A stretch of 7,248 bases of DNA, from the NCBI GenBank assembly GCA_900314165.1, contig OMUE01000202.1:1-7248 (forward strand). The letters are read 5' to 3'. The notes beneath the pieces are model-generated. The model ran no database searches, was not told the origin of the DNA, and saw only the letters and a program-made list of their open reading frames with translations. The DNA is from an uncultured Acidaminococcus sp. Lineage in GTDB: Bacteria; Bacillota_C; Negativicutes; Acidaminococcales; Acidaminococcaceae. A program made the position numbers and the translations under genes. Shown here one piece after another: positions 1 through 5,568 of the stretch (the first letter of the stretch is position 1; each line of letters begins with the position of its first letter).

Positions 1-238
1 GCAATGGCGAGGGGGCTGGGCAGAGCCCTTTTGCGAGGCAATGGCGAGGGGGCTGGGCAGAGCCCTTTTGCGAGGCAATGGCGAGGGGGCTGGGCAGAGC
101 CCTTTTGCGAGGCAATGGCGAGGGGGCTGGGCAGAGCCCTTTTGCGAGGCAATGGCGAGGGGGCTGGGCAGAGCCCTTTTGCGAGGCAATGGCGAGGGGG
201 CTGGGCAGAGCCCTTTTGCGAGGCAATGGCGAGGGGGC
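1..238. repeat. 37-bp perfect tandem repeat (VNTR-like), about 6.4 copies
   Basis: Six identical 37-bp copies run head to tail (1-37, 38-74, 75-111, 112-148, 149-185, 186-222), then a 16-bp partial copy at 223-238. There are no spacers, so it is not CRISPR. The array probably continues left of the window. Each unit holds a small inverted repeat, GGGCT and AGCCC around a 6-nt loop, and a second one, TTGC-GAG-GCAA, across the unit junction. The unit has no stop codon in any of the six frames, which creates long open frames starting at 4, 41 and 78. These encode the same cationic repeat peptide and I do not regard them as genes. The array lies downstream of dusB. Identity between copies points to recent expansion or continuing homogenisation. 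Confidence 0.97.
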
Positions 239-251
239 AGCGCAGTGCGCT
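239..251. repeat. small palindrome AGCGCA-G-TGCGCT
   Basis: A perfect 6-bp inverted repeat with a single central base lies right at the right-hand edge of the 37-bp array. A dusB transcript reading leftwards would cross it after the 7-bp array. No T-run follows on the minus strand, so it does not look like an intrinsic terminator. It may be the border of the repeat element. No other terminator for dusB is visible before the window edge. Confidence 0.4.
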
Positions 252-267
252 CCTTTTCCCTTTTCTC

Positions 268-302
268 TGTTCACTGTTCACTGTTCACTGTTCACTGTTC
301 AC
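268..302. repeat. 7-bp tandem repeat (TGTTCAC)x5
   Basis: Five perfect copies of TGTTCAC (GTGAACA on the minus strand) occupy 268-274, 275-281, 282-288, 289-295 and 296-302. The right-hand copies lie inside the 3' end of dusB, and the dusB stop codon is in the third copy. Because 7 is not a multiple of 3, the minus-strand repeat presents TGA in every frame within 21 nt, so any frame entering it terminates. Confidence 0.95.
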
Positions 303-1259
303 TTTTCTTAAATATTCCTCGTACTGCACCAGGACCTGCAGGAATGCCTCTCTCGTCAAAGCCTGGTTGATGGCATTGCGATAGTAGGCACTGTGAGGCA
401 GGCCGGTGAAATAGCAGGCACCATGGTGGCGCATTTCCCGGATGGCGACTTTTTCGCCTTTGAAGGCGATGAGGTCCTGCAGATGACGGCGGACCATGGC
501 GAAGCGTTCTGCAAGGGTTACAGAGGGAATGGGTTTGCCGGCCATAGCGGCGTGGATTTCCCGGAAGATCCAGGGGTTGCCCTGGGAGCCACGAGCCACC
601 ATAATCCCGTCACAATGGGTCTGTTCGCGCATGGCAAGAGCATCCTGTGCCGTAAAGACATCTCCATTGCCGATAACGGGGATACTGACGATTTCCTTCA
701 CCTGACGGATGATATCCCAATCCGCTTTGCCGCTATAGAATTGACCCCGGGTCCGGCCATGGACGGCCACGGCAGCGATCCCTGCTTTTTCGGCCAATTG
801 AGCCAGTTCCGGTGCGTTCCGGTGTTCGTCATCCCAGCCGGCCCGCATCTTCACAGTCACAGGAATGTCCACTGCATCTGCCAAGGCTGCCATAATGGCA
901 TAGGCCTTGTCCGGGTCCTTCATGAGGGCGGAGCCTTCCCCGTTGGCTACGATTTTGTGAACCGGGCAGCCCATATTGAAGTCAATCATGTCGGCGCCGT
1001 AGGATTGGACAATCTTTGCCGCAGCCGCGATTTCAGAAGGAACAGAACCAAAGAGTTGGATGGCCGTTGGATGCTCGCTAGGGGCAATTTCTAACATAGC
1101 AAAAGTCTTTTGATTTTTATAGAGTAACGCCTTAGCGCTAACCATTTCGGAGACCGTATAATCTGCTCCCAGTTCGCGGCAGATTTTTCTAAATGGCAGA
1201 TCAGTCACTCCAGCCATAGGAGCTAAAATGATTGGAAAATTATTCATAAAGCTATTCAT
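285..1259 (-). CDS. dusB: tRNA-dihydrouridine synthase DusB
   Basis: FMN-dependent, NADPH-using enzyme that reduces specific uridines in the tRNA D-loop to dihydrouridine; cytosolic. From the chosen ATG the protein has 324 residues, a usual DusB length. Family motifs appear in order: LAPMAGVTDLPFR (12-24) at the start of the TIM barrel, NMGCP (95-99) with the expected catalytic Cys98, VKMRAG (136-141), VHGRTR (166-171), GNGD (197-200) and RGSQGNPW (223-230) for FMN phosphate binding. The helical C-terminal domain follows, with EMRHHGACYFTGLP at about 275-288. The start is uncertain: ATG at 1259 has only a weak GGA upstream, and GTG at 1280 and ATG at 1247 are in frame. The last residues, VNSEQ, are encoded by a 7-bp tandem array and are probably not part of the conserved fold. 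It lies 133 bp downstream of coaX, likely in one transcript; birA-coaX-dusB is a common Firmicute order. Confidence 0.95.
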   Translation of the reverse strand: MNSFMNNFPIILAPMAGVTDLPFRKICRELGADYTVSEMVSAKALLYKNQKTFAMLEIAPSEHPTAIQLFGSVPSEIAAAAKIVQSYGADMIDFNMGCPVHKIVANGEGSALMKDPDKAYAIMAALADAVDIPVTVKMRAGWDDEHRNAPELAQLAEKAGIAAVAVHGRTRGQFYSGKADWDIIRQVKEIVSIPVIGNGDVFTAQDALAMREQTHCDGIMVARGSQGNPWIFREIHAAMAGKPIPSVTLAERFAMVRRHLQDLIAFKGEKVAIREMRHHGACYFTGLPHSAYYRNAINQALTREAFLQVLVQYEEYLRKVNSEQ

Positions 1260-1282
1260 CGCATTTAATTCCAGAGACACGT

Positions 1283-1307
1283 GACACCAGGCTAAAAGCC
1301 TGGTGTC
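1283..1307. repeat. 11-bp perfect hairpin upstream of dusB
   Basis: Arms GACACCAGGCT (1283-1293) and AGCCTGGTGTC (1297-1307) are perfect complements around an AAA loop. It is 23 bp upstream of the chosen dusB start and 2 bp upstream of the alternative GTG. There is no adjoining T-run on the minus strand, so it does not look like a terminator. It may be a dispersed intergenic palindrome or an mRNA structure in the dusB leader; I cannot tell which from one copy. Confidence 0.8.
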
Positions 1308-1324
1308 TACCTATAACGTTTTTT

Positions 1325-1388
1325 CGTCCGTCGGCCGTCGTAAGGGAGTCTCAAAGTAGATTTGAGACTCCCGTGCGTCCGTCGTTAC
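1325..1388. repeat. 12-bp hairpin flanked by CGTCCGTCG direct repeats
   Basis: GGGAGTCTCAAA (1344-1355) and TTTGAGACTCCC (1361-1372) form a perfect 12-bp stem with a 5-nt loop. A 9-bp direct repeat, CGTCCGTCG, flanks it at 1325-1333 and 1376-1384, and related CCGTCGT sequence recurs at 1335-1341 and 1379-1385. The hairpin begins about 20 nt after the coaX stop. No T-run follows it in the minus direction, so efficient Rho-independent termination is doubtful. The flanking repeats give it the look of an inserted palindromic element, or of a third short-repeat family interrupted by a hairpin. Confidence 0.75.
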
Positions 1389-1392
1389 AAAG

Positions 1393-2163
1393 TTATTTAT
1401 TCATCTCATGCAAAATCCGTAACCCTTCCAACGTCAAAAATGGTTCCACTACGTCTACCTGGTCGGATTCGCTGGCCATAAGGTTGCCGAAACCGCCGGT
1501 GGCGATGACGAAAGCCTGGCCATTCAGTTCTTTCTTCATTCTATTAATAATGCCATCCATTTGGCCTACGAAGCCGAAGATGACGCCGCTTTGCATAGCC
1601 CGAACCGTATCCCGGCAAATGGTCTGGCTGGGTTTCACCAGTTCGATTCTGGGCAGTTTAGCAGCTTTCTGGAACAGGGCTTCTGTGGAAATGCCGATGC
1701 CCGGAGCGATGGCGCCGCCCAGGTATTCTGCATCCGGAGTCAGGGCGCAGAACGTGGTAGCCGTACCGAAGTCGATGATGATCAGGTTGCCTTTGTCAGC
1801 GTATTTCTGGTGCGCAGCTACAGCGTTGACGATGCGGTCGGCACCGATTTGGTTGGGATCATCGTAATCCAGCTTCAGGCCAGTTTTGATTTTAGACGTG
1901 ACTACAAAAGGTACGATGCCAAAGTAGCGGCGGCACATGTTGCACAGAGGAACCAACAGGGGCGGCACTACGGAAGAGATAATGATGCTGTCGATATCCT
2001 TCGTATTCAGGCCGCTGTAATTGAACATGCTGGCCAGGAAGATGCCGAACTCATCAGAAGTCCGGTTCCGGTTGCTGCCGATGCGCCAGTGTGCCAGCCA
2101 GTTGGTGCCGTCATGCACACCTGCTACGATGTTCGTGTTGCCTACGTCCATTACCATTAACAT
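1393..2163 (-). CDS. coaX: Type III pantothenate kinase CoaX
   Basis: ATP-dependent phosphorylation of pantothenate to 4'-phosphopantothenate, the first step of coenzyme A synthesis; cytosolic. Type III enzymes belong to the ASKHA fold, need a monovalent cation and are generally not feedback-inhibited by CoA. The 256-residue length fits the family. Visible motifs are DVGNTN (6-11, phosphate binding, with Asp6), GADR (107-110, whose Asp109 matches the position expected for the catalytic base), DFGTATTF (131-138), GGAIAPGI (149-156) and ATGGFGNL (221-228). The ATG at 2163 is chosen because GGAGGT at 2176-2171 sits 7 nt upstream; a TTG further out at 2178 overlaps that site and is unlikely. It follows birA after a repeat-filled 270-bp gap with its own promoter candidate, and precedes dusB. 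Confidence 0.97.
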   Translation of the reverse strand: MLMVMDVGNTNIVAGVHDGTNWLAHWRIGSNRNRTSDEFGIFLASMFNYSGLNTKDIDSIIISSVVPPLLVPLCNMCRRYFGIVPFVVTSKIKTGLKLDYDDPNQIGADRIVNAVAAHQKYADKGNLIIIDFGTATTFCALTPDAEYLGGAIAPGIGISTEALFQKAAKLPRIELVKPSQTICRDTVRAMQSGVIFGFVGQMDGIINRMKKELNGQAFVIATGGFGNLMASESDQVDVVEPFLTLEGLRILHEMNK

Positions 2164-2170
2164 GGTTCTT

Positions 2171-2176
2171 ACCTCC
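2171..2176 (-). promoter_or_regulatory. coaX ribosome binding site
   Basis: GGAGGT on the minus strand is a near-perfect Shine-Dalgarno sequence 7 nt before ATG at 2163. It decides the coaX start against the upstream in-frame TTG at 2178. Confidence 0.85.
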
Positions 2177-2195
2177 AAGGATTTTTTTGCCAGCG

Positions 2196-2303
2196 GGAGT
2201 AAAGGGATTAGGGATAAAGGGGTTAGGAGTAAAGGGATTAGGGATTAGGGATTAGGGATTAGGGATTAGGGATTAGGGATTAGGGATTAGGGGTTAGGGG
2301 TTA
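2196..2303. repeat. G-rich 7-bp tandem array (GGGATTA)n
   Basis: Eight perfect consecutive GGGATTA units run from 2234 to 2289, followed by two GGGGTTA variants (2290-2303). A degenerate left part (2196-2233) mixes GGGATTA, GGGATAA, GGGGTTA and two GGAGTAAA segments. The plus strand therefore has ten regular G-tracts with 3-4 nt loops, a strong predicted G-quadruplex former; the minus strand is CCCTAAT-like. The array is on the template strand of coaX, between its promoter candidate and its ribosome binding site. Units resemble telomere repeats, but nothing else here suggests a chromosome end. Confidence 0.96.
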
Positions 2304-2305
2304 GA

Positions 2306-2361
2306 GTGCTCTGCACGGCCCCACCACCATCCTAACGGATGGTCCCCCTCCCCTACGGGGA
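2306..2361. repeat. palindromic intergenic repeat element
   Basis: This segment holds three hairpins in series: GTGC-TCT-GCAC (2306-2316), ACCATCC-TAAC-GGATGGT (2326-2343, 7 bp perfect) and TCCCC-TAC-GGGGA (2349-2361, 5 bp). It resembles the short GC-rich palindromic elements scattered between genes in many Firmicutes. The core CCCCTACGG (2350-2358) recurs in the hpt-ftsH gap at 5546-5554, which supports a dispersed family. No coding capacity. Confidence 0.65.
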
Positions 2362-2391
2362 TGACAGGATTGGCTGGCTATAAGCGATTTA

Positions 2392-2419
2392 ATTATATCA
2401 AAGGAAACTTGAGATTCAA
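2392..2419 (-). promoter_or_regulatory. candidate coaX(-dusB) promoter
   Basis: On the minus strand a perfect -10, TATAAT (2397-2392), is preceded after 16 nt by TTGAAT (2419-2414), four of six bases of the sigma-A -35 consensus. The -35 lies within a small inverted repeat, CTTGA-GAT-TCAAG on the plus strand (2408-2420), which could bind a regulator. The site begins 14 bp after the birA stop, so coaX can be transcribed apart from birA. A start near 2385 would give a leader of about 220 nt holding the palindromic element and the 7-bp array. Confidence 0.65.
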
Positions 2420-2433
2420 GGGGAAATTCCGGC

Positions 2434-3429
2434 TTAGGCGTACTTCCCTTTTCCCTGGGCCGGCCTGATGGAGACGTCGCCGGCCAGGACGGTTTCTACG
2501 GTGCCGTCCTCTTTGCGGACCAGGAGGGCGCCGGTGCTATCGATGTCCACAGCAGTGCCGATGTAGGTCTTGTCCGGAGAGATGACTTTCACCTGTTTTC
2601 CCAGAGTGGCAGAATACTGGCGCCACTGTTCAAAGATGGGGGCAAAGCCTTCCCGGCAGGCGATCTTGTAATACTCTTCCATGTAGTCCAGGACCTTGCC
2701 CAGCAGGACGGCCCGATCCACGTGGGAGCCGGTCACATCTTCAATGGACACGGCGGAGTCCCGCAGGTCTTCAGGAACCATGTCCTTGGGTACGCAGACG
2801 TTGATGCCGATACCTACCACCAGGTAATTGATATGGCCGAATTCGGCGCTCATTTCCGTCAGGATGCCTACCAGTTTGCGGCCGCTGAGCAGCACATCGT
2901 TAGGCCATTTGATCTGGGCGTCTACGTGGCACACTTCCCGGATGGCCCGGACTACAGCAACGGCGCTGAGCAGGGTCATTTGAGGAGCGTCCTGGGGCAG
3001 GAACGTAGGCTTCAGCAGCACGGAGAACCACAGGCCCTTCCCTTTGGGAGAAAACCAGCCCCGACGAAGCCGGCCCTTACCGCCGGTTTGTTCTTCGGCT
3101 ACACAAACAGTGCCGTCCGCTGCACCCTGGGAAGCCAGTTTTTTCAGGACTTCGTTAGAAGAGTTGATGGATTCTTCATAGGCAATGCGGCGGCCGATGA
3201 ATTCCGTGTGCAGGTGCTGGCCGATTTCTGCCGGCAACAGTTTGTCGGGAACGCCGGTGAGCACGTAGCCTTTTTTCGTAAAGGCTTCAATCTGGTAGCC
3301 TTCTTTTTTCAGAGCCTGGATGTGTTTCCAGACGGCAGTACGGGTAATGCCCAGTTTTTGGGCCAAGTCTTCGCCGGAAACGGGTTCCGGGGATTTTTCT
3401 TTCAGGATTTGTAAAATCGCATTCCGCAT
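2434..3429 (-). CDS. birA: Bifunctional biotin-[acetyl-CoA-carboxylase] ligase / biotin repressor BirA
   Basis: Makes biotinyl-5'-AMP from biotin and ATP and transfers biotin to the lysine of biotin carrier domains; with an N-terminal DNA-binding domain it also represses biotin genes. The protein has 331 residues, close to the known bifunctional BirAs. An N-terminal winged helix occupies about 1-60 (LAQKLGITRTAVWKHIQAL at 22-40). The ligase domain has GGKGRLRRGW (116-125, biotinyl-AMP loop), KWPND (174-178) and GRKLVGIL (183-190, with the expected catalytic Lys185). The C-terminal SH3-like domain spans about 275-322. ATG at 3429 is chosen; AAAGGAG at 3447-3441 is 11 nt upstream, rather far. 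The in-frame TTG at 3450 overlaps that site and would be untenable. It follows the ftsH terminator, so probably has its own promoter. Confidence 0.96.
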   Translation of the reverse strand: MRNAILQILKEKSPEPVSGEDLAQKLGITRTAVWKHIQALKKEGYQIEAFTKKGYVLTGVPDKLLPAEIGQHLHTEFIGRRIAYEESINSSNEVLKKLASQGAADGTVCVAEEQTGGKGRLRRGWFSPKGKGLWFSVLLKPTFLPQDAPQMTLLSAVAVVRAIREVCHVDAQIKWPNDVLLSGRKLVGILTEMSAEFGHINYLVVGIGINVCVPKDMVPEDLRDSAVSIEDVTGSHVDRAVLLGKVLDYMEEYYKIACREGFAPIFEQWRQYSATLGKQVKVISPDKTYIGTAVDIDSTGALLVRKEDGTVETVLAGDVSIRPAQGKGKYA

Positions 3430-3431
3430 GA

Positions 3432-3473
3432 AGATAGGTGCTCCTTTCAAGAGGGAATTTCGTTTCCCTATCT
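3432..3473 (-). promoter_or_regulatory. birA leader with inverted repeats around the ribosome binding site
   Basis: In the birA mRNA, AGATAGG (3473-3467) is complementary to CCTATCT (3438-3432), which lies 2 nt before the start codon; pairing would enclose the ribosome binding site AAAGGAG (3447-3441) in the loop. A competing hairpin pairs AGGGAA with TTCCCT (3469-3464 and 3457-3452), sharing bases with the first. A third possible pairing, CTCTT-GAA-AGGAG, covers the ribosome binding site directly. Whether these act in translation control is inference. Confidence 0.4.
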
Positions 3474-3499
3474 AAAAGTTTGGTTAACGTTAAATCCAA
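3470..3499 (-). promoter_or_regulatory. candidate birA promoter with palindrome TTAACGTTAA
   Basis: On the minus strand TTGGAT (3499-3494) and TTAGAT (3475-3470) are 18 nt apart and could serve as weak -35 and -10 boxes. The spacer contains a perfect 10-bp palindrome, TTAACGTTAA (3484-3493), which includes GTTAACC, a sequence like the half-site of Firmicute BirA operators. A weaker mirrored half, GGGAAAC, lies 13 nt further downstream. This suggests, but does not show, self-regulation by BirA. Confidence 0.35.
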
Positions 3500-3532
3500 A
3501 AAATAATGCCGCCGAGGCGGACATTATTTTTT
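3498..3532 (-). terminator. Rho-independent terminator after ftsH
   Basis: The stem pairs AAAAAATAATG-CCGCC (3498-3513) with GGCGG-A-CATTATTTTTT (3516-3532); one A is bulged and the loop is short. On the minus strand the GC-rich top is followed by ATTATTTTTT. It begins 15 bp after the ftsH stop. The A-run on one arm and T-run on the other would also allow termination in the plus direction. Confidence 0.88.
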
Positions 3533-3547
3533 ATGGAGTTCTTCAGG

Positions 3548-5488
3548 CTATTCTAAGGGCTGAGGAGCCTCTTCCTGGATAGGTTCGGTTGCAGGAGCTT
3601 CTACGGGTTCTGCAGCAGGTTCCGGATCCACAGGGATCGGGGTTCCGTCAGCAGGCTTTTGAGACTCCTGGTCCGGATTTTCGCCTTTTTCCAGGATATG
3701 GCCGTATTTCAGCAGCTCTTCGATTTCGTGACCTTCCAGGGTCTCCCGTTCTATCAGGGCCTGGGCAATCAGGTGAAGCTTGTCCATATTGTCGCTGAGC
3801 AGCTTCACCGTACCTTCGTAGGCTTCATCGATAAAGCGGCGGATTTCGCTGTCGATTTCAGCAGCGACTTTCTCGCTGTAGTCATTCTGCCGGCCGATAT
3901 CGCGGCCCAGGAATACCTGTTCCTGACGATGGCCGAAGGTCACAGCCCCCAGCACCTGGCTCATGCCGTATTCGCAGGTCATCTGGCGGGCCAGTTCCGT
4001 AGCACGCTGCAGGTCATTGCTGGCACCACTGGAAATCTCATGGAGTACCAGGGCCTCGGCTACACGGCCACCCAGCAGGACTTTCAGTTCATCAAGCATT
4101 TCACTGCGGGTTGCATAGTACCGGTCTTCCTTGGGCAGGCTCAGGGTATAGCCACCGGCGCGGCCTCTGGGAATAATCGTAACTTTGTGGACAGGGTCCG
4201 TATGGCTCAGCAGCATGCCCACCAGGGTATGGCCACCTTCATGGTAGGCCGTCAGTTTCTTTTCTTCGTCGGTGATGACCCGGCTCTTCCGTTCCGGTCC
4301 CATCATGACCCTTTCTGCGGCTTCTTCCATATTGCTCATGGTAATGGCAATCTGGTTATTGCGGGCAGCCAGCAGGGCCCCTTCATTCACCAGGTTGGCC
4401 AGATCAGCACCGGTAAAGCCGGGAGTCCGGCGGGCCATTACGTCCAGGTCCACGTCCTGGGCCATAGGTTTGCCCTTGGTATGGACCAGCAGGATGGCTT
4501 TACGGCCACGGATATCCGGTTTGTCCACCACGATCTGCCGGTCAAAACGGCCGGGCCGCAGCAGAGCCGGATCCAGGATATCCGGACGGTTCGTAGCGGC
4601 GATCATGATGATGCCTTCGTTGGCCCCGAAGCCGTCCATTTCTACCAACAGTTGGTTCAGGGTCTGTTCTCTTTCGTCGTGGCCGCCGCCGAGGCCTGCG
4701 CCTCTCTGACGACCTACGGCATCGATTTCATCGATGAATACGATACAGGGAGCGTTCTTCTTCGCTTGTTCGAACAGGTCACGGACACGGGAAGCGCCTA
4801 CGCCTACGAACATTTCTACGAAGTCGGAACCGCTGATGCTGAAAAAAGGCACGCCGGCTTCCCCGGCTACAGCCTTGGCCAGCAGGGTTTTACCTGTGCC
4901 GGGAGGGCCGTACAGCAGTACGCCTTTGGGGATCTTAGCCCCTAATTGGTTGTATTTCTGGGGCGCCCGCAGGAATTCTACCACTTCTTCCAGTTCCTGC
5001 TTGGCTTCGTCGGCACCGGCTACGTCTTTGAACGTCACCTTGCTCTTGCCATCGCCGTACAGCTTGGCTTTGCTCTTGCCGAAGTTCATGACCCGGCTGC
5101 CACCGCCCTGGGCATTGTTCATCATGAAGAACCACAGGATCACGATAACCACCATGGGCAGCAGGGAGCTGAGGACATTGCTGAGCATGGAGGGTTGAGG
5201 AGGCAGTTCGGCCTTGATTTCTACGTCACGGGCCCGGAGGGTATCCACCATTTTTTCGTCCCGGGGGGCGATGGTGGTAAAGGCGGCGCCGTTTTTCAGT
5301 TTGCCCCGGATGACGGAATTGTCCACGATGGTAACGGACTTCACGTCGTCCTGTTGGACTTCTTTCATAAAGTTGCTATAGCTCATCTCGTTTTTAGGCG
5401 TGCTGGAGGCATTGTAATAGTCGTAGATCCAGACGCCCAGAATGACGATGAGTAAATAAAACACCAGGTTGCGGAAAAATTTACTCAC
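3548..5488 (-). CDS. ftsH: ATP-dependent zinc metalloprotease FtsH
   Basis: Membrane-bound AAA+ protease, a hexamer that unfolds and degrades misfolded membrane proteins and regulators on the cytoplasmic side. At 646 residues it has the usual length. Two membrane segments lie at about 6-22 and 104-123, enclosing an extracytoplasmic domain. The AAA module has Walker A GPPGTGKT (194-201), the pore motif MFVGV (226-230), Walker [10 protein letters not shown] (248-256) and the second region of homology ending in RPGRFDR (311-317, arginine fingers Arg311 and Arg314). The protease has HEGGH (416-420) and the expected third zinc ligand Asp492. The C-terminal tail from about 600 is rich in Pro and Glu. 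The start is GTG, supported by AAAGGAG (5501-5495) 6 nt upstream. It closes the tilS-hpt-ftsH unit and is followed by a terminator. In Bacillus subtilis TilS and HprT have been reported to act together on ftsH expression. Confidence 0.98.
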   Translation of the reverse strand: MSKFFRNLVFYLLIVILGVWIYDYYNASSTPKNEMSYSNFMKEVQQDDVKSVTIVDNSVIRGKLKNGAAFTTIAPRDEKMVDTLRARDVEIKAELPPQPSMLSNVLSSLLPMVVIVILWFFMMNNAQGGGSRVMNFGKSKAKLYGDGKSKVTFKDVAGADEAKQELEEVVEFLRAPQKYNQLGAKIPKGVLLYGPPGTGKTLLAKAVAGEAGVPFFSISGSDFVEMFVGVGASRVRDLFEQAKKNAPCIVFIDEIDAVGRQRGAGLGGGHDEREQTLNQLLVEMDGFGANEGIIMIAATNRPDILDPALLRPGRFDRQIVVDKPDIRGRKAILLVHTKGKPMAQDVDLDVMARRTPGFTGADLANLVNEGALLAARNNQIAITMSNMEEAAERVMMGPERKSRVITDEEKKLTAYHEGGHTLVGMLLSHTDPVHKVTIIPRGRAGGYTLSLPKEDRYYATRSEMLDELKVLLGGRVAEALVLHEISSGASNDLQRATELARQMTCEYGMSQVLGAVTFGHRQEQVFLGRDIGRQNDYSEKVAAEIDSEIRRFIDEAYEGTVKLLSDNMDKLHLIAQALIERETLEGHEIEELLKYGHILEKGENPDQESQKPADGTPIPVDPEPAAEPVEAPATEPIQEEAPQPLE

Positions 5489-5503
5489 AAAGGGCTCCTT
5501 TCT

Positions 5504-5549
5504 TGCCTGACAAGGCAGGGCTTACCGCCGCTTCGCTCTGGCAAGCCCC
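5504..5549 (-). repeat. two hairpins in the hpt-ftsH gap, dispersed-repeat-like
   Basis: In the minus-strand transcript GGGCTTGCC (5548-5540) pairs with GGTAAGCCC (5526-5518) through one G-U wobble, plus a flanking G-U pair, around a 13-nt loop. TGCCT-TGTC-AGGCA (5517-5504) follows at once. The wobble pairs form only in the minus-strand RNA; in the plus strand they are A-C mismatches. The second hairpin ends 2 nt before the ftsH ribosome binding site. The flanking CCCCTACGG is shared with the element upstream of coaX. No T-run follows, so it is not a clear terminator. Confidence 0.6.
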
Positions 5550-5568
5550 TACGGTTGTTTTTTAGTAT

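Noticed and set aside
1..238. CRISPR array
   Set aside because: Repeats are directly adjacent with no unique spacers, and no cas genes are present.
4..384. Plus-strand open frames of 77-126 codons starting at 4, 41 and 78
   Set aside because: They are created by the stop-free 37-bp array, spell the same periodic peptide in three frames, and run into dusB on the opposite strand.
1344..1372. Rho-independent terminator for coaX
   Set aside because: The stem is excellent but no T-run follows in the coaX direction.
2196..2303. Telomere or linear replicon end
   Set aside because: The array is short, interstitial and flanked by normal housekeeping genes on both sides.
2408..2420. Terminator for birA (CTTGA/TCAAG then TTTCCTTT)
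   Set aside because: Only 5 bp and AT-rich with an interrupted T-run; it fits better as part of the coaX promoter region.
3659..4945. 428-codon plus-strand open frame opposite ftsH
   Set aside because: It is the antisense shadow of ftsH, whose minus-strand protein has every FtsH motif; the plus-strand product shows no recognisable domain.
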